Shown piece by piece: positions 9,599 through 16,928 of a stretch of DNA of 64,000 bases. Source of the stretch: Stenotrophomonas sp. MMGLT7. GTDB lineage: Bacteria > Pseudomonadota > Gammaproteobacteria > Xanthomonadales > Xanthomonadaceae. A program made the translations under genes and the position numbers. The first letter of the stretch is position 1. Each line of letters opens with the position of its first letter. The notes under the pieces were generated by a model. It was not told the DNA's origin, made no database searches, and saw only the letters and a program-made list of their open reading frames with translations. The stretch spans positions 186,001 through 250,000 of the forward strand of contig NZ_JAJOZS010000001.1 in assembly GCF_021168555.1 (NCBI RefSeq), given 5' to 3'.

Positions 9599-10507
9599 TC
9601 AGGCCGCGAGCATTTCGCGGCTGGATTGTTCTTCCAGCGCGGTCGCGCTGGCGGCAAGGCGATCGGCGATCGCGTGATGGGCCGCCGAGAGCGGCAACAA
9701 CGGCAGGCGCAGGCCCTGGCCGATACCGGCGCGCTGCAGCAGCGCCTTGATCGGGATCGGGTTGGGCTCGATGCCGCAAAAATCGTAGAACGGCCGCAAC
9801 CGGCCGTCCAATGCCCGGGCTGCCGCGTCCGAGCCCTGCCGGGCCAGGTCGCACAGACGCAGGAAGGTCGCCGGCAATGCGTTGGAGCCGACCGAGATCA
9901 AGCCATCGGCCCCCGCCAACAGCGCCGGCACTGCGTTACCGTCGTCGCCGCTGAAGACGGCGAAGTCGTTGCCGCGCAGCGCCAGCAGCGCCGACATGCG
10001 CGCCGGGTCGTTGCTGGCTTCCTTGATGCCGACGATGTTGGCATGCCGGCACAGCCCGGCCACGGTCTCGGGCCGCATGTCGCAGCCGGTGCGGGCGGGG
10101 ACGTTGTACAGGATGACCGGCAGCCCGCCGTGTTCGGCGACCTCGACGAAGTGCGCATGCAGTCCCTGCTGGGTGGGGCGCACGTAGGGCGGCGTCACCA
10201 CCAGCGCATAGCGCGCGCCGGCCGCGGCGGCGCGGCGCGTCTGCGCCACGGTCCTGGCGGTGGACGACATTCCGGTGCCCGCGATCAGCGCGATGCGATC
10301 GCCGACGACGGCGGCCGCGTTGCGCAGCAGCAGATCGAACTCTTCGTCCGCCAGCGCGGCGGCCTCGCCGGTGGAACCGGCAACCACCACGCCCTGTACG
10401 CCGGCGTCCAGCTGCCTGCGCAGCAGGCGCTCCCAGCCGTCCAGGTCCAGGGTGCCATCGGCCCGGAAAGGCGTGGCGAGCGCGGTGATGATGCCGGAAA
10501 GGGCCAA
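9599..10507 (-). CDS. dapA: 4-hydroxy-tetrahydrodipicolinate synthase (TTG start)
   Basis: First committed step of lysine and diaminopimelate synthesis: condenses pyruvate with aspartate semialdehyde. 302 residues from the TTG at 10507 ([13 protein letters not shown]), preceded by GGAG 10 bp upstream; this length equals that of Xanthomonas orthologues. The longer open frame upstream does not look like DapA. Catalytic residues by alignment to E. coli: Thr46 in the AGSTGE loop, Tyr134 (ILYNVPAR) and Schiff-base Lys162 (VGIKEAS). Divergent from gcvR and followed by the BamC-like gene. Confidence 0.94.
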   Translation of the reverse strand: MALSGIITALATPFRADGTLDLDGWERLLRRQLDAGVQGVVVAGSTGEAAALADEEFDLLLRNAAAVVGDRIALIAGTGMSSTARTVAQTRRAAAAGARYALVVTPPYVRPTQQGLHAHFVEVAEHGGLPVILYNVPARTGCDMRPETVAGLCRHANIVGIKEASNDPARMSALLALRGNDFAVFSGDDGNAVPALLAGADGLISVGSNALPATFLRLCDLARQGSDAAARALDGRLRPFYDFCGIEPNPIPIKALLQRAGIGQGLRLPLLPLSAAHHAIADRLAASATALEEQSSREMLAA

Positions 10508-10650
10508 GTGACGGGTGCTCCGAGGCGTTGATGGCCAACCGCATGCAGGCGGCCGGACGACCACAGCATGTTACTTGCGGCGCGAAAGCACGGGCAAGTA
10601 TGCTGCACGCAGCGACGGGTATCCGCCCGGCCGCCATTCAGCCTGATGCA

Positions 10651-11226
10651 ATGCCGGAACCCCCTTTGACCGACTCCACACCCCGGCCTTCGCCGACCGA
10701 AAACCACCTCCTGATCAACGCCTACACGACGCATCCGGAGTCTCCCCTGTTGCCCGTCACCCGCCGCATCGCCGACAGCGGCTGCAACCTGGTCGATGCG
10801 CGCCTGTCCACCGTGGGCCGCGACGTTTCCGTGACCGCGCTGGCCACCGGCTCGTGGGACTCGGTCGCCAAGCTCGAGGCCATGCTCACCCGGCTCGAGC
10901 GCGAGGAAGGCTTCAAGCTGATCTGGTACCGCACCGAGGCCAAGCAGGCGCAGTCGAACCTGCTGCCCTACATCGTCGAGGTGATCGCCGCCGACAAGCC
11001 CGGGATCCTGTTCCAGCTGGCCGATTTCTTCGATCGCCAGGGCATCACCATCGAGAACCTGCAGAGCACCCGCTACCGGGCCATGCAGACCGGTGCGGAG
11101 ATGTTCTCGGCGCAGGTGACCATCGGCGTGCCGGCGAACATGCACATCGCCGCATTGCGCGACGACTTCCTCGAGTTCTGCGACCACCTCAACCTGGACG
11201 CGATCATGGATCCGATGAAGTTCTGA
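10651..11226 (+). CDS. gcvR: GcvR-type glycine cleavage system repressor (two ACT domains)
   Basis: 191 residues from the ATG giving MPEPPLTDST; the frame is open further upstream but that part lies in the dapA-gcvR promoter region. Two ACT domains: about 18-85 (NAYTTHPESPLLPVTRRIAD) and 105-190 (YIVEVIAADKPGILFQLADF). GcvR proteins bind glycine and modulate GcvA in E. coli. No HTH is visible, so it acts by protein contact. The dapA-gcvR-bcp neighbourhood is the same as in E. coli. Confidence 0.85.
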   Translation: MPEPPLTDSTPRPSPTENHLLINAYTTHPESPLLPVTRRIADSGCNLVDARLSTVGRDVSVTALATGSWDSVAKLEAMLTRLEREEGFKLIWYRTEAKQAQSNLLPYIVEVIAADKPGILFQLADFFDRQGITIENLQSTRYRAMQTGAEMFSAQVTIGVPANMHIAALRDDFLEFCDHLNLDAIMDPMKF

Positions 11227-11296
11227 CGCCCGCAAGGCAGCCGGCCGCTCCGGCCACGGCCGGAGCATGTGAAACACGTTGGAGGGATTGGCAAGC

Positions 11297-11776
11297 ATGA
11301 GCCCTGGCGACAAGCTCCCGAAACAGACTCTCTCGCTGCCCCTGCAGCTGTCCGGCGGCGGCAGCGCGACGCTTGCCGACTACGCCGGGCGCTGGCTGGT
11401 GCTGTACTTCTATCCCAAGGACAGCACGCCCGGCTGCACCACCGAAGGCCTGGAGTTCAATGCGCTGCTGCCGCGCTTCGGGCAGCTCGACGCCGCCGTG
11501 CTCGGCGTCTCCCGCGACTCGGTCCGCTCGCACGACAACTTCTGCGCCAGGCAGGGTTTCGCCTTCCCGCTGGTCAGCGATAGCGACGAGGCGCTGTGCC
11601 GCGCCTTCGACGTGATCCGCGAGAAGAACATGTACGGCCGCAAGGTGCTGGGCATCGAGCGCAGCACCTTCCTGGTCGCGCCGGACGGCACCGTGGCCGA
11701 GGCCTGGCGCAAGGTCAAGGTGAACGGCCACGCCCAGTCCGTCCTCGAAGCGCTGCAGGCCGCGCGCAAGCAGTGA
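11297..11776 (+). CDS. bcp: Peroxiredoxin Bcp/PrxQ
   Basis: Thiol peroxidase that reduces organic hydroperoxides and H2O2. 159 residues starting MSPGDKLPK; GGAGGG 10 bp upstream decides this ATG over an in-frame TTG at 11279. Peroxidatic Cys47 lies in DSTPGCTTE. Position 52 has Leu rather than the nearby resolving Cys of E. coli BCP, while Cys83 (DNFCARQ) is 36 residues on, the spacing of the Cys48-Cys84 pair of Xanthomonas PrxQ. It is therefore probably an atypical 2-Cys enzyme of that type. Confidence 0.92.
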   Translation: MSPGDKLPKQTLSLPLQLSGGGSATLADYAGRWLVLYFYPKDSTPGCTTEGLEFNALLPRFGQLDAAVLGVSRDSVRSHDNFCARQGFAFPLVSDSDEALCRAFDVIREKNMYGRKVLGIERSTFLVAPDGTVAEAWRKVKVNGHAQSVLEALQAARKQ

Positions 11777-11855
11777 CCCGCTCCCTTTCCCGCACCCGCC
11801 ATCACCCTGCCCCGCAGGCCGTGATGGCGCGGCCCTGTCCCTTCACCAGGAAGCC

Positions 11856-13262
11856 ATGATGACCCGAGGCAAGCGCATCTACGTGCTGGATACCAATGTG
11901 CTGATGCACGATCCCACCGCGCTGTTCAAGTTCGAGGAACACGACGTGTACCTGCCGATGCAGGTCATCGAGGAGCTGGACAACGGCAAGAAGGGCACCT
12001 CCGAGTCCAGCCGCAACGCGCGCCAGGTCAGCCGTTTCATGAACGAGCTGATCGAGGCGCAGGGCGCCGACAAGATCGCCTCCGGGCTGCTGCTCAGCCG
12101 CCCCAGCGGGCTGCAGCTGCGCGGCGCGCAGAGCATCGGCCACCTGCGCTTCCAGACCACCGTGCCGCAGGAGGACAAGACCTCCTTCGGCGCGGTGGCG
12201 CCGGACAACCGCATCCTCGGCGCGATCCTGGCGCTGCGCCGCGACGAGCCGGAGATCCCGGTGGTGTTCGTCTCCAAGGACATCAACCTGCGGATCAAGG
12301 CGGCGATCGCCGGCATTCCCAGCGAGGACTACGAGAACGACCGCGCGCTGGACGACTTCAGCCTGCTCTACACCGGCGCGACCGAGCTGCCGGAGAACTT
12401 CTGGCAGAAGCACGACAAGGACCTGCGCAGCTGGAGCGACCGCGGCCGCACCAGCTACGAGATCCAGCTCGCCGAGGACGAGGACTGGCACCCGAACCAG
12501 TACCTGTACCTGCCCGGCGCCGACGAGATCGAACTGCGCGTGGTCAAGGTCGAACCCGACGGCCGCGCCACGCTGACGCTGGTGGAGGACTTCCGCAGCG
12601 GCCAGCACGCGGTGTGGGGCATCGCCGCGCGCAACCGCGAGCAGAACTTCGCGCTCAACGCGCTGATGGACCCGGAGATCGACTTCGTCACCCTGCTCGG
12701 CACCGCCGGCACCGGCAAGACCCTGCTGGCGCTGGCCGCGGGCCTGGCGCAGACGATGGACCAGCAGCGCTACCGCGAGATCATCATGACCCGCGCCACG
12801 GTCAGCGTCGGCGAGGACATCGGCTTCCTGCCCGGCACCGAGGAGGAGAAGATGACGCCGTGGATGGGCGCGCTGACCGACAACCTGGAAGTGCTCACCC
12901 ACAACCAGGAAGGCGGCGCCTGGGGCCGCGCGGCGACCAACGACCTGCTGGCCAGCCGCATCAAGATCCGCTCGCTGAACTTCATGCGCGGGCGCACCTT
13001 CCTGTCGCGCTACCTGATCCTGGACGAGGCGCAGAACCTCACCCCCAAGCAGATGAAGACGCTGATCACCCGCGCCGGCCCCGGCACCAAGATCGTCTGC
13101 CTGGGCAACGTCGAGCAGATCGACACGCCGTACCTGACCGAGACCACCTCGGGCCTGACCTACGCGGTGGACCGCTTCAAGAACTGGCCGCACAGCGCCC
13201 ACATCACCCTGCGCCGCGGCGAGCGCTCGCGCCTGGCCGACTATGCCTCGGAGGTGCTGTGA
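11856..13262 (+). CDS. PIN domain - PhoH family ATPase
   Basis: 468 residues. N-terminal PIN nuclease-type domain (about 5-150) with VLDTNVLMHD acidic residues. C-terminal PhoH-type P-loop ATPase (about 225-468) with Walker [30 protein letters not shown] and DEXX-like LILDEAQNLTP. This is the long PhoH form (YlaK/PhoH2-like), proposed to be a toxin-related RNA unwinding and cleavage enzyme in other bacteria; the role here is not established. The stop overlaps the next lipoprotein gene by GTGA, suggesting coupling. Confidence 0.9.
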   Translation: MMTRGKRIYVLDTNVLMHDPTALFKFEEHDVYLPMQVIEELDNGKKGTSESSRNARQVSRFMNELIEAQGADKIASGLLLSRPSGLQLRGAQSIGHLRFQTTVPQEDKTSFGAVAPDNRILGAILALRRDEPEIPVVFVSKDINLRIKAAIAGIPSEDYENDRALDDFSLLYTGATELPENFWQKHDKDLRSWSDRGRTSYEIQLAEDEDWHPNQYLYLPGADEIELRVVKVEPDGRATLTLVEDFRSGQHAVWGIAARNREQNFALNALMDPEIDFVTLLGTAGTGKTLLALAAGLAQTMDQQRYREIIMTRATVSVGEDIGFLPGTEEEKMTPWMGALTDNLEVLTHNQEGGAWGRAATNDLLASRIKIRSLNFMRGRTFLSRYLILDEAQNLTPKQMKTLITRAGPGTKIVCLGNVEQIDTPYLTETTSGLTYAVDRFKNWPHSAHITLRRGERSRLADYASEVL

Positions 13263-13747
13263 ACGCACCGCGCCTGCTGTTGCCGGCCCTGCTGGCGGTT
13301 GCCACGGCGGCCTGCAGCGGCCTGTCGACGAAGCCGGACAGCGTGCCGACCCGGATCAAGGCCGGCCAGTCGTGGGTGATCACCCGCCAGGCGGTCGCCG
13401 AACAGGTACTCGATACCTGTTCGCGCGACAGCCCCGCGCACCATCCCGGGCGCGTCGCCGGTTACTGGGCGCCCAGCCGGCAGCAGGTCGAGCAGCTGGA
13501 GGCGCGGCAGCAGCGGCTTGCCCCGCGCATCGCCGAGCCGGAGAGCTACGACCGCCAGTACGTGGGCATCGTCGCCGGCGGCCGGCAGCTGGTGTATCTC
13601 AACGCGTTCCGCCTGCCCGACCATGCCGACATCGATCCAGCGCGCGAGGCGCTGCGCGGCTGCGACGGCGCTGCCGGCTTCTGGGGCGCGCTCTACGACC
13701 CGGAAACGGGCGAGTTCTCCGAGATCGAGGTCGACGGTGTGCGATAA
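13259..13747 (+). CDS. Predicted lipoprotein coupled to the PIN-PhoH gene
   Basis: 162 residues from a GTG that overlaps the stop of the PhoH gene (GTGA). N-terminal signal PRLLLPALLAVATAAC with a lipobox TAAC places the lipidated Cys at residue 19. The mature part has no recognised domain; it contains GRVAGYWAPSRQQVEQLE and YVGIVAGGRQLVYLNAF, a mixed alpha/beta composition, and Cys in TCSRD and LRGCDG. Similar short lipoproteins follow phoH in xanthomonads as far as I recall. Function unknown. Confidence 0.75.
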   Translation: MNAPRLLLPALLAVATAACSGLSTKPDSVPTRIKAGQSWVITRQAVAEQVLDTCSRDSPAHHPGRVAGYWAPSRQQVEQLEARQQRLAPRIAEPESYDRQYVGIVAGGRQLVYLNAFRLPDHADIDPAREALRGCDGAAGFWGALYDPETGEFSEIEVDGVR

Positions 13748-13798
13748 CCGCGCCGGCGACCGATAATCGTGGATCAGGGGTAGGCAGAGAGCCCGGAC

Positions 13799-14479
13799 AT
13801 GGGAACCAATCTTCCACGATGGGTGTGGGTGGGCGCGATCTCGCTATCGTGCGTCGCCGGCATGGTGAACGTGGTCGGCTACCTGGGATTCGAGCACCAG
13901 GCGGTCAGCCACCTCACCGGCACCACCAGCCTGCTCGGCGTTGCCCTGGTGCAGCGCGACGGGCCGTCCATCGCGCACCTGTGGGGCGTACTGATCGCCT
14001 TCAGCCTGGGCGCCATGCTCAGCGGCATGATCATCCAGGACAGCACGCTCAAGCTGGGACGCCGCTACGGCGTGGTGCTGTCGCTGGAGTCGATGCTGCT
14101 GTTCGCCGCCATCCCGCTGTTCAAGCAGCAGCAGATCTGGGGAGCGCTGGCCGCGGCGATGGCATGCGGGCTGCAGAATGCCCTGGCCACCACCTTCAGC
14201 GGTGCGGTGGTGCGCACCACCCACCTCAGCGGCATGTTCACCGACCTCGGCATCGGCCTGGGCCACCTGCTGCGCGGCATGCCGCTGCCGGTACGCCGGC
14301 TCACGCTCAGCGGGTTGATCATCACCGGCTTCCTGCTGGGAGGCGTGCTCGGCGCCTGGCTCTACGAGCACTTCCACTACGACGCCCTGCTGGCCCCGGC
14401 GCTGCTGACCGGATGCGTCGGCCTGGGCTACGCAGGCTTCCGCCAGTGGAGCCTGATGTATCGGCGCGACGCCGGCTGA
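13799..14479 (+). CDS. YoaK/DUF1275 family membrane protein
   Basis: 226-residue inner-membrane protein with about six transmembrane helices. Characteristic YoaK motifs: AGMVNVVGYL, HLTGTTSLLG, GLQNALATTFSGAVVRTTHLSGMFTDLG. Members are putative transporters with no firm substrate. Single gene, 51 bp after the lipoprotein gene, followed by a REP hairpin that could end transcription. Confidence 0.85.
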   Translation: MGTNLPRWVWVGAISLSCVAGMVNVVGYLGFEHQAVSHLTGTTSLLGVALVQRDGPSIAHLWGVLIAFSLGAMLSGMIIQDSTLKLGRRYGVVLSLESMLLFAAIPLFKQQQIWGALAAAMACGLQNALATTFSGAVVRTTHLSGMFTDLGIGLGHLLRGMPLPVRRLTLSGLIITGFLLGGVLGAWLYEHFHYDALLAPALLTGCVGLGYAGFRQWSLMYRRDAG

Positions 14480-14522
14480 CCGCGGCGATCACTGCGGCAC
14501 AGCGGCGCCTGCAGGAGAACCT

Positions 14523-14590
14523 GTAGGAGCGACTTCAGTCGCGATGAAGCTTTACCGGTAAAGCTTCATCGCGACTGAAGTCGCTCCTAC
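14523..14590. repeat. REP-type palindromic element, copy 2
   Basis: 68 bp with the same GTAGGAGCGACTTCAGTCGC arms as copy 1 (2980-3047) and a changed loop (GATGAAGCTTTACCGGTAAAGC). A degenerate extra half (TCGCTCC...GTAGCTCCTAC) trails it to about 14612. Located after the yoaK-like gene and before the tRNA-Arg pair. Confidence 0.85.
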
Positions 14591-14699
14591 GTCGCTCCAA
14601 CGTAGCTCCTACGGTTGCTCCCGCGCGCGGCCCGAGCCGACACCTCGCAAAAGGATTGACGCATCCGGTTGGGATCCGCATAATTCCGCTCCTCACAGC

Positions 14700-14776
14700 G
14701 CGCCCGTAGCTCAGTTGGATAGAGTACCTGGCTACGAACCAGGCGGTCGGGAGTTCGAATCTCTCCGGGCGCACCA
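14700..14776 (+). tRNA. tRNA-Arg (ACG anticodon), copy 1, CCA encoded
   Basis: 77 nt. Acceptor GCGCCCG / CGGGCGC, D-arm GCTCAGTTGGATAGAGT, anticodon loop CTACGAA (ACG), T-loop TTCGAAT, encoded CCA at 14774-14776. Matches E. coli tRNA-Arg(ACG) in layout. The A34 is expected to be edited to inosine by TadA. Confidence 0.96.
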
Positions 14777-14825
14777 TGTGAAGCAATGGAGACGGCGGTT
14801 GGCGTCTTGTTCAAGAACTGAAAAT

Positions 14826-14902
14826 GCGCCCGTAGCTCAGTTGGATAGAGTACCTGGCTACGAACCAGGCGGTCGGGAGTTCGAATCTCTCCGGGCGCAC
14901 CA
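14826..14902 (+). tRNA. tRNA-Arg (ACG anticodon), copy 2, CCA encoded
   Basis: Base-for-base identical to copy 1, 49 bp downstream of it, in the same orientation; the two are probably one transcript ended by the hairpin at 14914. Confidence 0.96.
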
Positions 14903-14913
14903 GTTTCAGAAAG

Positions 14914-14939
14914 ACGCCGAGCCTGTCTCGGCGTTTTTT
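14914..14939 (+). terminator. Terminator of the tRNA-Arg pair
   Basis: ACGCCGAG-CCTGT-CTCGGCGT stem-loop followed directly by TTTTT. Confidence 0.9.
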
Positions 14940-15040
14940 ATGCGCGCGGTCCGGTGGCCGATTCGCCCGATCCGCTAGAATGCGACCCGCCGGACTGCCG
15001 CCATCTCGCCCATCCCAGGGTCCGGCTCTAGGACGTGGTC

Positions 15041-15535
15041 ATGTCCCCCAATGCTGTCGCCCTGGTCGAGTTGCTGATCCGCGAACGCAATGCCCTGTTC
15101 CGGTTCCTGGGGCGCTATCTGGACCCCGCCAGTTCCGAGGACACGCTCCAGAACATGTACCTGAAGGCCAGCGCCGTGCCCGGCGATCCGCCGATCGAGG
15201 ACACGCGTGGCTACCTGTACCGCATGGCCTACCACCATGCGCTCAACCGCAGCCAGGCCGAGGGCCGCGAGCGCAGGCTGCTGGCAGACGCCGCCGTACT
15301 GGACGAGTTGCCCGGCCTCGACGGCGAGCAGGTCGGCATCGCCCAGGCGCAGCTGCGCGAGATCGCCCAGACCATCCTCGGGCTTCCCGAGCCGGTCCGC
15401 CGCGCCTTCGTCCTCAACCGCTACCTGGGACTGTCCGAGCGCGAGATCGCGGCGAGGATGGGCATCTCCAAGTCGCTGGTCGCCCGGCATGTCCTGCGCG
15501 CCGCCCGGATCATCCAGCACAGGCATTGCCCCTGA
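15041..15535 (+). CDS. FecI-like ECF sigma factor of the heme locus
   Basis: 164 residues. Region 2 covers about residues 18-45 (LFRFLGRYLDPASSEDTLQN) and region 4 about 105-160, with the helix-turn-helix LSEREIAARMGISKSLVARH. It is the iron-starvation (FecI) type, normally freed by an FecR protein when a substrate-loaded receptor signals. ATG at 15041 is preferred over a GTG two codons upstream because AGGA lies at a better distance. The FecR gene follows after 85 bp. The inferred target is the receptor promoter at 16.6-16.9 kb. A TAGAAT (-10-like) hexamer lies at 14976. Confidence 0.9.
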   Translation: MSPNAVALVELLIRERNALFRFLGRYLDPASSEDTLQNMYLKASAVPGDPPIEDTRGYLYRMAYHHALNRSQAEGRERRLLADAAVLDELPGLDGEQVGIAQAQLREIAQTILGLPEPVRRAFVLNRYLGLSEREIAARMGISKSLVARHVLRAARIIQHRHCP

Positions 15536-15620
15536 GCACTAACGGGTGTGGGCAAAGTCCCTTCCGCAACTGTCTTATGACAATAGAGCCACCATTCGGC
15601 AGCGCGCCGGGTCCCCACCC

Positions 15621-16616
15621 ATGAATCGACCGTCGTTCCCCTCGCCTCGTCATGCCAGGCAGGCCCTGAAGTGGGTACTCCGCCAGGGCTCGGGCGAATT
15701 CAGCGCCCACGACCAGCGCCGGCTGGCGGCCTGGCTGGAGGCCGATCCGCGCCACCGTGCCGCCTATGCGCAGCAGCAGGCATTCTGGCGCACGGTGGAC
15801 CAGGCCGGCCCCGAGGTGCTGGCGGCGCTGCCGGAACTCGGCGCCGCCGGCCCGGCGGCTACGGGCTCCATGACCACGCGCCCGGCTCGCCGGCGACGCT
15901 GGCCGCTACCGGCACTGGCGATGGCCGCCGCGCTGGTGCTGCTGGTGACCCTGGCCCCGCACGGCTGGCTGGCGATCCGCAGCGACCTGCGCGCCGGCGC
16001 GCAGCCGCAGGCCTTTACTCTGGAGGATGGCAGCGAAGTGTTCCTGGATGCGGACAGTGCGGTCGCCCTGCACTTCTCCCAGGACGACCGCGGCATCGCC
16101 CTGCTGCGTGGCCGGGCCTGGTTCAAGGTCGCCCACGAGTCCCGCCCCTTCCACGTCTCCGCATTGGGCGGGAACGTGCGCGACATCGGCACCGCCTTCG
16201 CGGTGGCACTGGACGGCGACGCCGTGACCACCGCCGTCGGCGAAGGCCGCGTGGAAGTCGCCGCGGTGGCCGGCGGCGAGCGCGTGCAACTGGTCCAGGG
16301 CCAGCAGATCCGCTACCGCGAAGGCAGTGCGCTGCTGCCGCCGCCCCGGCCGGTGGCCGTCGCCGAGATCGCGCCATGGCGCCAGGGCGAGATACTGCTC
16401 GACGCCGTGCCGGCCAGGCAGGCCATCGCCGAGATCGCCCGCTACCGCCGCGCCCCGGTCTGGTTCGTCGCCGGATCCTCCGCCACCGAGGCGATCACCG
16501 CCACCTTCCACGCCGATACGCCGGACGAAGCCATCCACGCGGTGGCCGACCAGGCCGGCCTGAAGGTGCACAGGCTGCCAGGCGGCGCGCTGATGCTGAC
16601 GCCGCGGCGGGGATGA
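15621..16616 (+). CDS. FecR-family anti-sigma / sigma regulator
   Basis: 331 residues. N-terminal cytoplasmic sigma-binding part (DUF4880-like, residues 10-60, with WLEADPRHRAAY), one transmembrane helix at about 94-118, then the periplasmic FecR domain (about 125-240: FTLEDGSEVFLDADSAV, GRAWFKVAHESRPF, VRDIGTAFAV) and a C-terminal STN-like segment (about 255-330). It should pass the signal from the STN domain of the downstream receptor to the ECF sigma factor. ATG at 15621 chosen because residues upstream in the frame do not fit the family. Confidence 0.9.
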   Translation: MNRPSFPSPRHARQALKWVLRQGSGEFSAHDQRRLAAWLEADPRHRAAYAQQQAFWRTVDQAGPEVLAALPELGAAGPAATGSMTTRPARRRRWPLPALAMAAALVLLVTLAPHGWLAIRSDLRAGAQPQAFTLEDGSEVFLDADSAVALHFSQDDRGIALLRGRAWFKVAHESRPFHVSALGGNVRDIGTAFAVALDGDAVTTAVGEGRVEVAAVAGGERVQLVQGQQIRYREGSALLPPPRPVAVAEIAPWRQGEILLDAVPARQAIAEIARYRRAPVWFVAGSSATEAITATFHADTPDEAIHAVADQAGLKVHRLPGGALMLTPRRG

Positions 16617-16928
16617 TGGCCGGCGCCGGCGCGGACCGCAGCTGGAAGCTGCCACATCGGTCGCATCGCGATCATTCCCGTATCGGTGCAGGCTGCGCCT
16701 GGGGGATACACGGCGGCCCGGTCGCTGCGCCGGAATGAACGAGGATTAAACAAATGCGGGCATCGAGCCCGTATTCATGGCTCCGCCTGACATCCGGTGT
16801 GGGCAAGAACGATTTGCGTTTGTCTTTAGAAGAGTAGCCAGAGCGAAACCCGTTTCCTCAAGCCATCCACAGCGGCCGCCCCGATACCCGATGGCGGCAC
16901 CACCCGATGGTCCGAGGAATCCGTATCC
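16617..16928 (+). promoter_or_regulatory. 312-bp gene-free region before the heme receptor; candidate FecI-type promoter
   Basis: No gene is visible here. It is more AT-rich than its surroundings around 16740-16850. GATTTGCGTTTGTCTTTA at 16811-16828 resembles the -10 side of the E. coli fecA promoter (TTGTCCTTT), with GGGCAAGAAC at about the -35 distance. This fits autoregulation of the receptor by the upstream sigma factor but is only a visual match. A short hairpin CGGGC-ATCGA-GCCCG is at 16757-16771. No clear Fur box was found. Confidence 0.35.

Noticed and set aside
14700-14902. tRNA-Arg pair as an integration site for the heme locus
   Set aside because: No integrase, no tRNA-end direct repeat at the far side of the locus and no change in base composition were seen.
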